21,490 nucleotides of DNA, from assembly GCA_934371915.1 (NCBI GenBank), contig CAKROE010000036.1, positions 1-21,490 on the forward strand, read 5' to 3'. The translations under genes and the position numbers were made by a program. Shown here piece after piece: positions 1 through 7,239 of the stretch. The notes under the pieces were generated by a model. That model ran no database searches and was not told the DNA's origin. It saw nothing but the letters and a program-made list of their open reading frames with translations. The first letter of the stretch is position 1, and each line of letters starts with the position of its first letter. The DNA comes from an uncultured Blautia sp. (GTDB lineage: Bacteria; Bacillota; Clostridia; Lachnospirales; Lachnospiraceae).

Positions 1-1664
1 GTACAGAACTTCCGCCGGCATCGGCATCTGTTGTCAAAGATCTTCGGAATTTTGCGTGGGATGATGCTGCGTGGATGAATGCACGTGCGAAATATAAAGA
101 CCGTCATCAGCCGGTATCTATTTATGAGACAAGTCTGACAGGCTGGAAAAATGCACAGGAACTGGTCAATTATGTAAAAGAGCTGAAATATACCCATGTG
201 GAACTTCGCCCGGTAATGGAATATCTGGATGAGGATGCCGGTGAATACAGTACTTTTGCTTACTATGCACCGGAACGTCGGTTTGGAATGCCGGAAGATT
301 TCCAGAAGCTGGTCAATGCACTTCACAAAGAAAATGTCGGTGTGATCCTGGACTGGACACCGTCCCATTTTCCGCGTCAGGAAGGCGGGCTGGAGCTGTT
401 TGACGGCACACCATTGTACGAAAATCCGGATCCATCTATGGCAATCCACCCGATGTGGGGAACGTTGCTGTTTAATTTTGAGAGCCCTATGGTTAAGGAT
501 TTCCTTCTTGCCAATGCTTTTTACTGGCTGGAATTTTATCATGCAGATGGTCTGAGACTGGACGATGTCGATTCTATGCTGTATCTTGATTTCGGCAGAG
601 AATACGGACAGTGGAGACCGAATATCTACGGAACAAATGAGAATCTTGAAGCAGTAGAATTTCTGAAACATCTGAATTCCATACTGCAGAAAAGACTGCC
701 GGGAACGATGACGATCGCACAGGAGGATGGTCTCTGGTCGGAACTGACAGGAAGCGTCGAGGATGACAATATTGGATTTTCTTATAAATGGAACAACAAC
801 TGGGCGGGAGATTTTCTGAATTATCTGTCAAAAGATCCGATTGAGCGTCAGTATGTCCATGACCAGCTGACATTGTCTATGCTGTACACGTACTGTGAGC
901 ACTTTGTGCTTCCGCTTGGAAGCCGCCAGACCGGTAATCAGGAAAGTTTCATGGCGAAACTTCCGGGGGATGATGCGCAAAAGATGAGTCAGATCCGTGC
1001 GGCATATTCTTATATGATGCTTCATCCTGGATGCAAGATGATGGCGCCGGATAAAGAGGCACCGGAAGAACTTAAGAAATTTATTCATGATCTGAATGAA
1101 CTGTATGTTTCACAGCCGGCTATGTATCAGATGGATGATGATTATGAGGGATTTGAATGGATACAGCTTATGAAATATGAAGAAAATGTTCTGACATTCC
1201 TTCGTAAGACGGAGAATCCGGATGAAACACTTCTGGCAGTCTGCAACTTTGCGGCAGTTCCATATGAAAATTATCAGGTGGGAGTTCCTTTCTATGGAAA
1301 ATACAAAGAAATCTTCAACAGTGACCGCAAAGAATACGGCGGACAGGGTGTCGTAAATCTTCGTGCAAAGACCTGCAAACAGGCAGAGTGCGATGAGAGA
1401 GAGTATTCAGTTACATTTAAGATCCCGGCACTTGGCGTGACTGTATTTTCCTGTACACCGGGAAAGAAACCGGAGAAGCTTGCAGTAGCCGCGAAAAAAC
1501 CGGAAACAGCAAAGAAAACAACCAGAAAAGCAGCCGCGAAGAATGACAGCACAAAGAAAGCAGCCGCAAAGAAGGTTGCTGCGAAGAAAACACCGGCAAA
1601 AAAGACAACAACAGCCAAAAAAACGACATCGAAAAAGAACATTAAAACAGATATTGCAGTATAA
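1..1664 (+). CDS. glgB: GlgB-like 1,4-alpha-glucan branching enzyme homologue, 5'-partial, probably catalytically altered
   Basis: The frame is open from base 3, so the gene enters from the left; the ATG at 75 is internal. Residues are numbered from that Met. GH13 branching-enzyme landmarks run in order: DWTPSHFP (93-100), DGLRLDDVDSMLY (158-170, nucleophile position D163), MTIAQEDG (212-219), FSYKWN, then LPLGSRQ (279-285) and MPGD-like LPGD. In active GlgB the third motif is AEEST and the fourth LPLSHDEVVHGK. Here the acid/base Glu aligns with Q216 and the third catalytic Asp with R284. The usual FMGNEF...DASLDW block after HPGKK is also missing (around 323-332). The all-beta C-terminal domain is present to about 462. 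A Lys/Ala/Thr tail of about 65 residues follows. Family membership is secure, but branching activity is doubtful. Alignment was from memory of E. coli GlgB. Confidence 0.88.
   Translation, partial: TELPPASASVVKDLRNFAWDDAAWMNARAKYKDRHQPVSIYETSLTGWKNAQELVNYVKELKYTHVELRPVMEYLDEDAGEYSTFAYYAPERRFGMPEDFQKLVNALHKENVGVILDWTPSHFPRQEGGLELFDGTPLYENPDPSMAIHPMWGTLLFNFESPMVKDFLLANAFYWLEFYHADGLRLDDVDSMLYLDFGREYGQWRPNIYGTNENLEAVEFLKHLNSILQKRLPGTMTIAQEDGLWSELTGSVEDDNIGFSYKWNNNWAGDFLNYLSKDPIERQYVHDQLTLSMLYTYCEHFVLPLGSRQTGNQESFMAKLPGDDAQKMSQIRAAYSYMMLHPGCKMMAPDKEAPEELKKFIHDLNELYVSQPAMYQMDDDYEGFEWIQLMKYEENVLTFLRKTENPDETLLAVCNFAAVPYENYQVGVPFYGKYKEIFNSDRKEYGGQGVVNLRAKTCKQAECDEREYSVTFKIPALGVTVFSCTPGKKPEKLAVAAKKPETAKKTTRKAAAKNDSTKKAAAKKVAAKKTPAKKTTTAKKTTSKKNIKTDIAV
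1461..1661 (+). repeat. Low-complexity Lys/Ala/Thr (AKK-type) tail coding sequence in the GlgB-like gene
   Basis: The last 65 or so codons before the stop encode repeated AKK, AAKK, KKTT and KKAAAKK units, with almost no acidic or aromatic residues until the final DIAV. The composition resembles histone H1 tails and some bacterial nucleoid-associated proteins. It is appended directly after the ordinary end of the branching-enzyme C-terminal domain. The reverse strand of this stretch gives Phe-rich open frames that are only its shadow. Confidence 0.85.
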
Positions 1665-1665
1665 T

Positions 1666-1702
1666 AAAACAGCCGTCAGTTTGGAACTGGCGGCTGTTTT
1701 TG
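1666..1702 (+). terminator. Rho-independent terminator of the GlgB-like gene
   Basis: A 15-bp stem pairs 1666-1680 with 1686-1700 around a 5-base loop, with one G-U wobble. It begins two bases after the stop codon. An A-run leads in and a T-run leads out, so it could also stop transcripts from the opposite strand, including that of the tRNA gene. Confidence 0.9.
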
Positions 1703-1715
1703 GACAAAAAAATAA

Positions 1716-1788
1716 AGCTGAAAATGGGACTCGAACCCACGACCCCTTCATTACGAGTGAAGTGCTCTACCAACTGAGCTATTTCAGC
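1716..1788 (-). tRNA. tRNA-Thr (anticodon CGT)
   Basis: Read on the minus strand, a complete cloverleaf is visible. The acceptor stem pairs GCTGAAA with TTTCAGC and the D arm is GCTC/GAGC. The anticodon stem CTTCA/TGAAG holds the loop CTCGTAA, giving anticodon CGT, which reads ACG (Thr). The variable loop has 5 bases and the T arm has loop TTCGAGT. The discriminator base is T and CCA is not encoded. The gene stands alone, facing away from the amidohydrolase operon. Confidence 0.95.
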
Positions 1789-1809
1789 TTGTGTTCAGAC
1801 ACAAAATAT

Positions 1810-1837
1810 ATTATACCGTATTTTAGCAAAATTGCAA
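1810..1837 (-). promoter_or_regulatory. Sigma-A-type promoter of tRNA-Thr
   Basis: On the minus strand, TTGCAA (1832-1837) is followed after 16 bases by a perfect TATAAT (1810-1815), about 21 bases before the mature tRNA 5' end. Confidence 0.75.
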
Positions 1838-1875
1838 GAAAAAGTTTTTCAGTGGGCATGCATTTTTTTCAGTGC

Positions 1876-1903
1876 TTGCAATGAGTGAAAATTATGATAT
1901 GAT
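1876..1903 (+). promoter_or_regulatory. Candidate promoter of the amidohydrolase/pot operon
   Basis: TTGCAA (1876-1881), a 16-base spacer, then TATGAT (1898-1903). It leaves an 88-base leader before the amidohydrolase start. It diverges from the tRNA promoter nearby. The rest of the 1665-1991 gap holds only the terminator, the tRNA, these two promoters and a small inverted repeat. Confidence 0.5.
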
Positions 1904-1929
1904 AGGAGAATATGAATATATTATTTTTA

Positions 1930-1966
1930 TAACGTATTAACTCATAAAAGCGTTAAAAAATGAGAA
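1930..1966 (+). repeat. Short overlapping inverted repeats in the operon leader
   Basis: Downstream of the candidate -10 element, TAACG pairs with CGTTA and, overlapping it, CTCAT pairs with ATGAG. The two pairings interleave, so they are alternatives or a pseudoknot-like fold. This could be an operator or leader structure, or simply chance in AT-rich DNA. Confidence 0.25.
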
Positions 1967-1991
1967 TCATCTACAGAGGGAGATGAGTTGA

Positions 1992-3305
1992 ATGATAGAT
2001 GAAACCGAGAAACGTATTCTTGAACGGCTGGATGCGCACAGAGAACAGATCATTGCATTTGCAGAGGATATTGCCGCACATCCGGAGCCGGGATACGAGG
2101 AGAATCGCACGGCCGGAAAAACGGCAGAGTTTTTGAAATCTCTCGGTTATAAAGTGACAGAGAACCTTGCCCTTACCGGGGTAAAAGGTGAGACAGAGCG
2201 AAAGGACGGTTTGACGCTGACTGTGATTGGCGAGCTGGATGCGATCGGATGCCATGCTCATCCGATGGCTGACAGAAGGACCGGGGTTGCTCATGCCTGT
2301 GGGCACCATGCACAGATGGCGGCGATGATCGGCTGTGCGATCGCGATGGCTGATCCGGAAATACAGGATGAGCTGGATGGCAATGTGAATTTTCTTGCGG
2401 TTCCGGCAGAAGAATATATTGATGCAGACAAGCGTACCCGCCTGAAAGAAAAAGGAATCGAATTTTGTTGTGGTAAGAGTGAGATGATCCGAACAGGGGT
2501 ATTTGACGATACAGATATTGCACTTACGACCCATGTGCATATGGTTCCGGTGGAGGAAGATTTTTACCTCGGCAATCCCCCATGTAATGGTTACACCGCA
2601 GAGCGTGTGACGGTACGGGGAAAGGCGGCACATGGGGCGATTGATCCGTGGAATGGAGTTAATGCCTTAAGCATCACGACCAGTGCAATCCAGATGATGG
2701 GGCTGATGCGAGAGACCTTCCGGGAAGAAGATCATGTGAGACTTCACAATGTGATCCGTAAGGCGGGCGATGTGATCAACAGTGTGCCGGATGAGGCGAT
2801 CATTGAGACGAAGGTGCGTGCGGCATCATTGGAGCGGATCGAGCAGGTTATGGAGATGGTAAATCGTGCGTATGCCGGTTCAGCCTATGCTTTTGGTGGG
2901 AAAATAGAAAAAGAAGTCTTACAGGGATATATGCCGATTCTTCCACGAGGGGCAGATGAAGCACTGATCGAGGCGGCAAATGACCTGACGCTCGATTACC
3001 GTACAGTACAAAAAGGTGATTTCAATAATGCCTGTACCGATGTCGGTGATCTGAGTCACCTTCTGCCGGTCGTTAATTTTACTTTTAAAGGTTTTGAAGG
3101 CAAACTGCACGGGGCAGACTTTAAGATCACTGATCCGGAAAAAGCTTATATTTTGCCGGCGAAGCTTCTGGCACTGACCGTATATAAGCTCCTTCGAAAT
3201 GGCGGAGAAAAGGCAAAAGAAATCAAAGACAGCTACACACCGTTTTTTGATAAAAAAAGCTACATACAATATGTAAAGAAAATCACAGAGAAAAAGACTG
3301 ATTAA
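1992..3305 (+). CDS. M20 (M20D-like) family amidohydrolase / metallopeptidase
   Basis: A 437-residue cytoplasmic hydrolase with no signal peptide. It should cleave an amide bond, releasing an acyl group or amino acid, with two divalent metal ions. M20D landmarks in order: HPEPGYEE-type N-terminal motif (30-37), GELDAI (80-85), HACGHH (101-106, Cys103 and His105 as ligand candidates), PAEEY (138-142, Glu pair as base and ligand), THVHM (180-184), the dimerisation-domain motif GKAAHGAIDPWNGVNAL (210-226), and LHGADF (372-377, last His ligand). The family includes aminobenzoyl-glutamate, hippurate, N-acetyl-amino-acid and auxin-conjugate hydrolases; the substrate here cannot be read from sequence. 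A GAGGGAG ribosome site precedes the ATG. Only 39 bases separate it from potA, with no terminator, so it likely leads the operon. Confidence 0.88.
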   Translation: MIDETEKRILERLDAHREQIIAFAEDIAAHPEPGYEENRTAGKTAEFLKSLGYKVTENLALTGVKGETERKDGLTLTVIGELDAIGCHAHPMADRRTGVAHACGHHAQMAAMIGCAIAMADPEIQDELDGNVNFLAVPAEEYIDADKRTRLKEKGIEFCCGKSEMIRTGVFDDTDIALTTHVHMVPVEEDFYLGNPPCNGYTAERVTVRGKAAHGAIDPWNGVNALSITTSAIQMMGLMRETFREEDHVRLHNVIRKAGDVINSVPDEAIIETKVRAASLERIEQVMEMVNRAYAGSAYAFGGKIEKEVLQGYMPILPRGADEALIEAANDLTLDYRTVQKGDFNNACTDVGDLSHLLPVVNFTFKGFEGKLHGADFKITDPEKAYILPAKLLALTVYKLLRNGGEKAKEIKDSYTPFFDKKSYIQYVKKITEKKTD

Positions 3306-3344
3306 TATAATAAGAAGAACAGCAGGAGGACAGACAGAAGAAAA

Positions 3345-4442
3345 ATGGCAGAAAAATGTTTGGAATTAAAAGAGATAAAAAAATCTTTTTCAAAAGAAGA
3401 GACTGTGCTGAAAGAAATTAGTCTTTCAATTGACAAAGGAGAGTTTATCACGCTCCTTGGATCTTCCGGCTGCGGAAAGACGACGACACTGCGTATTATA
3501 GCGGGACTCGAGACCCCGGACTCCGGTCAGGTATTTCTTGATGGCAGAGATGTGACCGGACTGGCACCGGAGGCGCGTGATGTCAATACAGTATTTCAGA
3601 ATTATGCACTCTTTCCGCATATGACAGTTGCAGACAACATCGGATATGGACTGAAACTGAAAAAAACACCGAAAGCGGAGATTAAGAAACGTGTATCGGA
3701 GATGCTGGATCTCGTGCAGCTTCCAGGATTTGAGAAAAGAAAGCCGTCCGAGTTATCAGGAGGACAGAGACAGCGTGTGGCAATCGCAAGATCGCTGGTT
3801 AATAATCCGAAGGTCCTTCTTCTCGATGAACCTCTTGGCGCTCTGGATCTTCAGCTTCGACGTGCTATGCAGTTGGAATTAAAGAAATTACAGAAAAAAC
3901 TTGGTATTACTTTTATCTATATCACGCATGATCAGGAAGAAGCCATCAATATGTCTGATCGTATCGCGGTTATGAATCAGGGTACTTTCGAGCAGATCGG
4001 AACACCGGATGAGATTTATAATCATCCAAAAACGAGTTATGTAGCGACATTCGTTGGAAATGCCAATATCCTGAAGGGTACAGTGGAAGGAAGGGAAGGT
4101 GCAGACCTTAAGATCGCAATTGCCGGAGGCAACGTTCTTGTGGTATCTGAAGGCAACGAACTTAAGGCCGGTACGCCGGTCAAAATGGCTGTCCGGAGCG
4201 AAAATCTGATCTTTGATGAAAACTGCGGAGAGGGCCTTCCGGCAGAAGTTGTTGAAAAAAGTTTTGCAGGTGGTCTTCTTCGTGTCGTACTGAAACTTGC
4301 AGACGGAACAGAAGTCGTTGCAAACAGACATGGCATTGATGCAGGTGTGGAGCCGGGACAGAAAGTAACCTGTTCCTTTGCAGCAGAAAATGCGGTTCTG
4401 GTTGATCTCCCGGACGAAGCAGAAAGAGGGGCAGAAGTATGA
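3345..4442 (+). CDS. potA: Polyamine-type ABC transporter ATP-binding protein (first pot operon)
   Basis: A 365-residue ATPase that powers import through the PotB/PotC pair on the inner face of the membrane. Walker A GSSGCGKTT (39-47), Q-loop Q85, signature LSGGQRQR (137-144), Walker B VLLLDEP (157-163), D-loop GALD and switch His195 (ITHDQ) are all intact. The region from about 235 to 350 is the TOBE-type regulatory domain usual for PotA. Length matches the family. AGGAGG lies at 3324-3329, a rather long 15 bases before the ATG. The last four bases overlap the potB start (ATGA), indicating translational coupling. Confidence 0.93.
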   Translation: MAEKCLELKEIKKSFSKEETVLKEISLSIDKGEFITLLGSSGCGKTTTLRIIAGLETPDSGQVFLDGRDVTGLAPEARDVNTVFQNYALFPHMTVADNIGYGLKLKKTPKAEIKKRVSEMLDLVQLPGFEKRKPSELSGGQRQRVAIARSLVNNPKVLLLDEPLGALDLQLRRAMQLELKKLQKKLGITFIYITHDQEEAINMSDRIAVMNQGTFEQIGTPDEIYNHPKTSYVATFVGNANILKGTVEGREGADLKIAIAGGNVLVVSEGNELKAGTPVKMAVRSENLIFDENCGEGLPAEVVEKSFAGGLLRVVLKLADGTEVVANRHGIDAGVEPGQKVTCSFAAENAVLVDLPDEAERGAEV

Positions 4443-5293
4443 AAAAACAGAAATCCGGCTCTGTCTGGATGATCCTGCCGCTGTATATTTTTACACTGAT
4501 CTTTGTTGCGGGCCCTCTGATTTATATGGTTGCCTTAAGTTTTGCACAGCCGAAGGCAGGACATGGTGTAGAATGGATTTTTACCCTTGATAATTACCGT
4601 AAGATCCTTGATCCGGTATATATGAAGACATTTACAGGATCCTTTCAGCTGGCAGTAACCAGTACGCTCATCATTTGTCTGCTCGGTTATCCGTTTGGAT
4701 ATTTTATGGCAAAGCTGTCTGATAAATGGAAAAAACGTGCGATGATCTTTCTGATGCTGCCGTTCTGGGTAAATTCACTGATACGTCTTTATGGATGGAT
4801 GATCATCCTGCAGACAAAAGGACTTTTAAATCACGTATTAAAAAGTCTGGGACTGATCGAAAAACCTCTGAGGATCTTGTACAGTTATCCCGCAATCGTG
4901 ATCGGTATGACTTATGTACTTTTGCCGTTTATGATCCTTTCTGTATATTCGAGTGCGGAGAAACTGGACTGGTCACTTGTGGAAGCAGCAAGGGATCTCG
5001 GTGCAAGTCCGATGAAAGCATTTTGGACGGTGTCTTTCAAACTGACACTTCCGGGGCTTTTATCCGGTGTGATCCTGACATTTATTCCTTCCATGGGACT
5101 GTTTTTTATCGCAGATATCCTTGGCGGCAACAAGATCGTCCTTGTCGGAAGTCTGATTCAGGAGCAGATGACAAAAGGAAATAACTGGCCGTTTGCGGCA
5201 GCACTGGCAGTTGTTCTGATGGTTCTGACAACGCTTATGATCATGTTGTATCGTAAAGTAACAAATGCAAAAGAATTGGAGGGTGTGGGATGA
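4439..5293 (+). CDS. potB: Polyamine-type ABC transporter permease PotB (first pot operon)
   Basis: A 284-residue integral membrane protein with about six transmembrane helices, forming half of the translocation pore. The EAA loop that docks on the ATPase is clear (EAARDLGASPMKAFWTV, from about residue 182). The PotB-typical stretches LPFWVNSLIRLYGWM and FIADILGGNK are present. It overlaps potA by four bases and potC by four bases, so all three should be translated together. It is similar in layout to the second PotB at 13161 but clearly diverged, so this is not a recent duplication. Confidence 0.92.
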   Translation: MKKQKSGSVWMILPLYIFTLIFVAGPLIYMVALSFAQPKAGHGVEWIFTLDNYRKILDPVYMKTFTGSFQLAVTSTLIICLLGYPFGYFMAKLSDKWKKRAMIFLMLPFWVNSLIRLYGWMIILQTKGLLNHVLKSLGLIEKPLRILYSYPAIVIGMTYVLLPFMILSVYSSAEKLDWSLVEAARDLGASPMKAFWTVSFKLTLPGLLSGVILTFIPSMGLFFIADILGGNKIVLVGSLIQEQMTKGNNWPFAAALAVVLMVLTTLMIMLYRKVTNAKELEGVG

Positions 5294-6084
5294 AAAAGAA
5301 AAATTCAAAACTCTCCGGATTTTATCTGGGCCTGATTTTTGTACTGATGTATCTGCCGATCGCGGTCGTCATTGTATTTTCATTTAATGAATCAAAACTC
5401 CCTGTAAGATTTACCGGATTTTCACTGAAATGGTATCAGGAACTGATTCATGACGATGCGATGCTGGAAGCACTGGGCAACAGTTTATTCCTTGGTGTGG
5501 TAAGCTGCTTTGTTTCCGCGGTGATCGGAACTCTGGGTGCGGTCGGCCTTTCAAGAATCCACTGGAAAACAAAAGGCATTCTGGAATATATTTCCATTCT
5601 TCCGCTGATGATTCCGGAAATCATTCTTGGTATGGTACTGATGGCATTTTTCTATATGATGAATCTGCCGTTTGGTATGCTGACGCTGTTGATCGGCCAT
5701 ACGGTATTCTGTGTGCCGTATATTCTGATGGAAGTTAAGGCAAGACTTGCAGGTATGGATCCGTCACTTGAAGAGGCGGCGCGTGATCTCGGAGCCGGAC
5801 CGTTCCGGGCTTTCTGGGATATCATTCTTCCGCTTATTATGCCTGCAGTTATGTCCGGATCACTTCTGGCATTTGCCATGTCCATGGATGATGTTGTGAT
5901 CAGTATTTTTATTAACGGACCACGTCTGGCAACTCTGCCGATCAAAGTATATACGCAGATCAAGACAGGAGTTACACCGGAGGTAAATGCTCTCTGTACG
6001 ATCATGCTTGTATTTACGGTTCTGATTTTGTTCGTTTATACAATGATAGGCAAGGTAACAAAGGGAAAAAACAAAAACAGCTAA
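5290..6084 (+). CDS. potC: Polyamine-type ABC transporter permease PotC (first pot operon)
   Basis: A 264-residue permease with about six transmembrane helices. PotC hallmarks are the N-terminal FSFNESK stretch with the FSLKWYQEL segment, the EAA loop (EAARDLGAGPFRAFWDI, from about 158), and the FAMSMDDVVISIFINGP segment. It starts inside the potB stop region and has GGAGGGT just upstream as ribosome site. Unlike the second operon, the solute-binding protein is a separate downstream gene after a 102-base structured gap. Confidence 0.92.
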   Translation: MKKKNSKLSGFYLGLIFVLMYLPIAVVIVFSFNESKLPVRFTGFSLKWYQELIHDDAMLEALGNSLFLGVVSCFVSAVIGTLGAVGLSRIHWKTKGILEYISILPLMIPEIILGMVLMAFFYMMNLPFGMLTLLIGHTVFCVPYILMEVKARLAGMDPSLEEAARDLGAGPFRAFWDIILPLIMPAVMSGSLLAFAMSMDDVVISIFINGPRLATLPIKVYTQIKTGVTPEVNALCTIMLVFTVLILFVYTMIGKVTKGKNKNS

Positions 6085-6149
6085 TAAACTCTTTTCAACA
6101 AGGACAAAGTAAGTTATACTGAACATGTCTGGACTTTGTAGAGAGTTTA
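6085..6149 (+). repeat. Nested inverted repeats between potC and potD
   Basis: An outer pair TAAACTCT (6085-6092) / AGAGTTTA (6142-6149) encloses an inner pair ACAAAGT (6104-6110) / ACTTTGT (6133-6139). In RNA this gives a two-tier hairpin with an asymmetric internal loop. There is no T-run after it, so it is not a simple terminator. A possible weak -10 TATACT lies at 6115-6120 in the loop. It could adjust mRNA stability so that the binding protein is made in excess, which is common in ABC operons; that role is inferred. Confidence 0.55.
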
Positions 6150-6186
6150 TATAGAGACAAGAAAGACTAGAAGAGGAGAGACGAAT

Positions 6187-7218
6187 ATGAAAAAATTATT
6201 AGTATGTGCATTATGTGCAGCAATGGTAGTTCCGGCACTCAGCGTATCTGTAAGTGCAGATTCCAAGGAACTGGTACTTTACACATGGGAAAACATGTTC
6301 CCGCAGGAAGTACTGGATGGCTTCGAAGAAGAAACCGGAATAAAAGTGGTATATTCCAACTTCGATACAGATGAAAACATGCTGGAGAAGCTTTCTATGG
6401 CAAAAGGCGGAGACTACGACATCGTTGTTGCAGATGACTATATTATTGAAACAGCAATCCAGGAAGGCCTTGTAGAAAAACTTGATACATCCAAATTATC
6501 CGGATGGGACAACATCAATCCACTGTATCAGGGACAGTTTTATGATCCGAATGATGAATATACCGCTCCGTATGGTGCAGGAATCCCGCTGATCGTTTAT
6601 GATCCGGATATGGTAGACACTGACATCAAAGGCTACGGGGATCTCTGGGATGAATCCCTTGAGGACAGCATTGCGCTGACAGCAAACTATCGTGTTATCA
6701 ATGGTATCACAAACCTTGCTCTTGGTCAGGACTTCAATGATCAGAACCTGGATGATATTGCAAAAACAGGCGAAAAACTTCTTGAGCTTGCTCCGAATGT
6801 TCGTCTGATTCAGGATGACAATACACAGGATTCTCTTCTCAACGGAGAGGCAAGTGTGGCATTTCTTTATACGTCCCAGGTAACTGCAGCTCTTCAGGAA
6901 AACCCGGATCTTAAAGTCGTATATCCGGAAGAAGGCCTTGGATTTGGTGTAATGGGTATGTTTATCCCGAGTGAAGCACCGGATAAGGATGAAGCATATC
7001 AGTTTATGGATTACATTCTTCAGCCGGAAAATGCAGCAAAATGCTTTGATTACATTGGATACTACTGCACAAACAAAGCAGCAGATTCACTTCTGGAAAA
7101 CCAGGATCTCGTTGTACCGGATTCTGTAACAGAAGGTTCCGCAGTAGAAAACATCAGCGCAGAAGCAGAGGAAGCTTACAATAAGAACTGGACAGAATTT
7201 AAAGCAGCCTGCGACTGA
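6187..7218 (+). CDS. potD: PotD-like extracellular solute-binding protein (first pot operon), atypical ligand pocket
   Basis: A 343-residue periplasmic-binding-protein fold that would deliver ligand to PotBC. A signal peptide spans about 1-24 and ends in VSA before DSKELV, a type I cleavage site; neither Cys7 nor Cys10 sits in a lipobox. PotD landmarks are LYTWENM (31-37), EEETGIKVVY (47-56), YDIVVADDY (77-85), APYGAGIPLIVYD (127-139) and YPEEG (246-250). Against E. coli PotD, the aromatic positions W34, Y85 and Y228 are kept. The S83 position is Asp, the D168/E171 pair is N167/V170, and the W255/D257 pair is G254/M256. This argues for a ligand other than free spermidine or putrescine. The ribosome site GAGGAG is 9 or so bases upstream. 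Alignment was from memory. Confidence 0.85.
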   Translation: MKKLLVCALCAAMVVPALSVSVSADSKELVLYTWENMFPQEVLDGFEEETGIKVVYSNFDTDENMLEKLSMAKGGDYDIVVADDYIIETAIQEGLVEKLDTSKLSGWDNINPLYQGQFYDPNDEYTAPYGAGIPLIVYDPDMVDTDIKGYGDLWDESLEDSIALTANYRVINGITNLALGQDFNDQNLDDIAKTGEKLLELAPNVRLIQDDNTQDSLLNGEASVAFLYTSQVTAALQENPDLKVVYPEEGLGFGVMGMFIPSEAPDKDEAYQFMDYILQPENAAKCFDYIGYYCTNKAADSLLENQDLVVPDSVTEGSAVENISAEAEEAYNKNWTEFKAACD

Positions 7219-7239
7219 TAAGAACAAGGGGGAAGCAGG

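Noticed and set aside
1292..1642. Long minus-strand open frame rich in Phe and Val
   Set aside because: It is the exact antisense of the Lys/Ala repeat tail of the GlgB-like gene and has no ribosome site.
75..1664. Reading the GlgB-like gene as complete from the ATG at 75
   Set aside because: The frame is open upstream to base 3 and that part encodes family-like WDDAAW just before the Met. There is no ribosome site at 75, so the gene is cut by the window edge.
3345..6084. Recent tandem duplication of the two pot operons
   Set aside because: The two PotA, PotB and PotC sets differ throughout, and subunit organisation and start codons differ too, so they are at best old paralogues.
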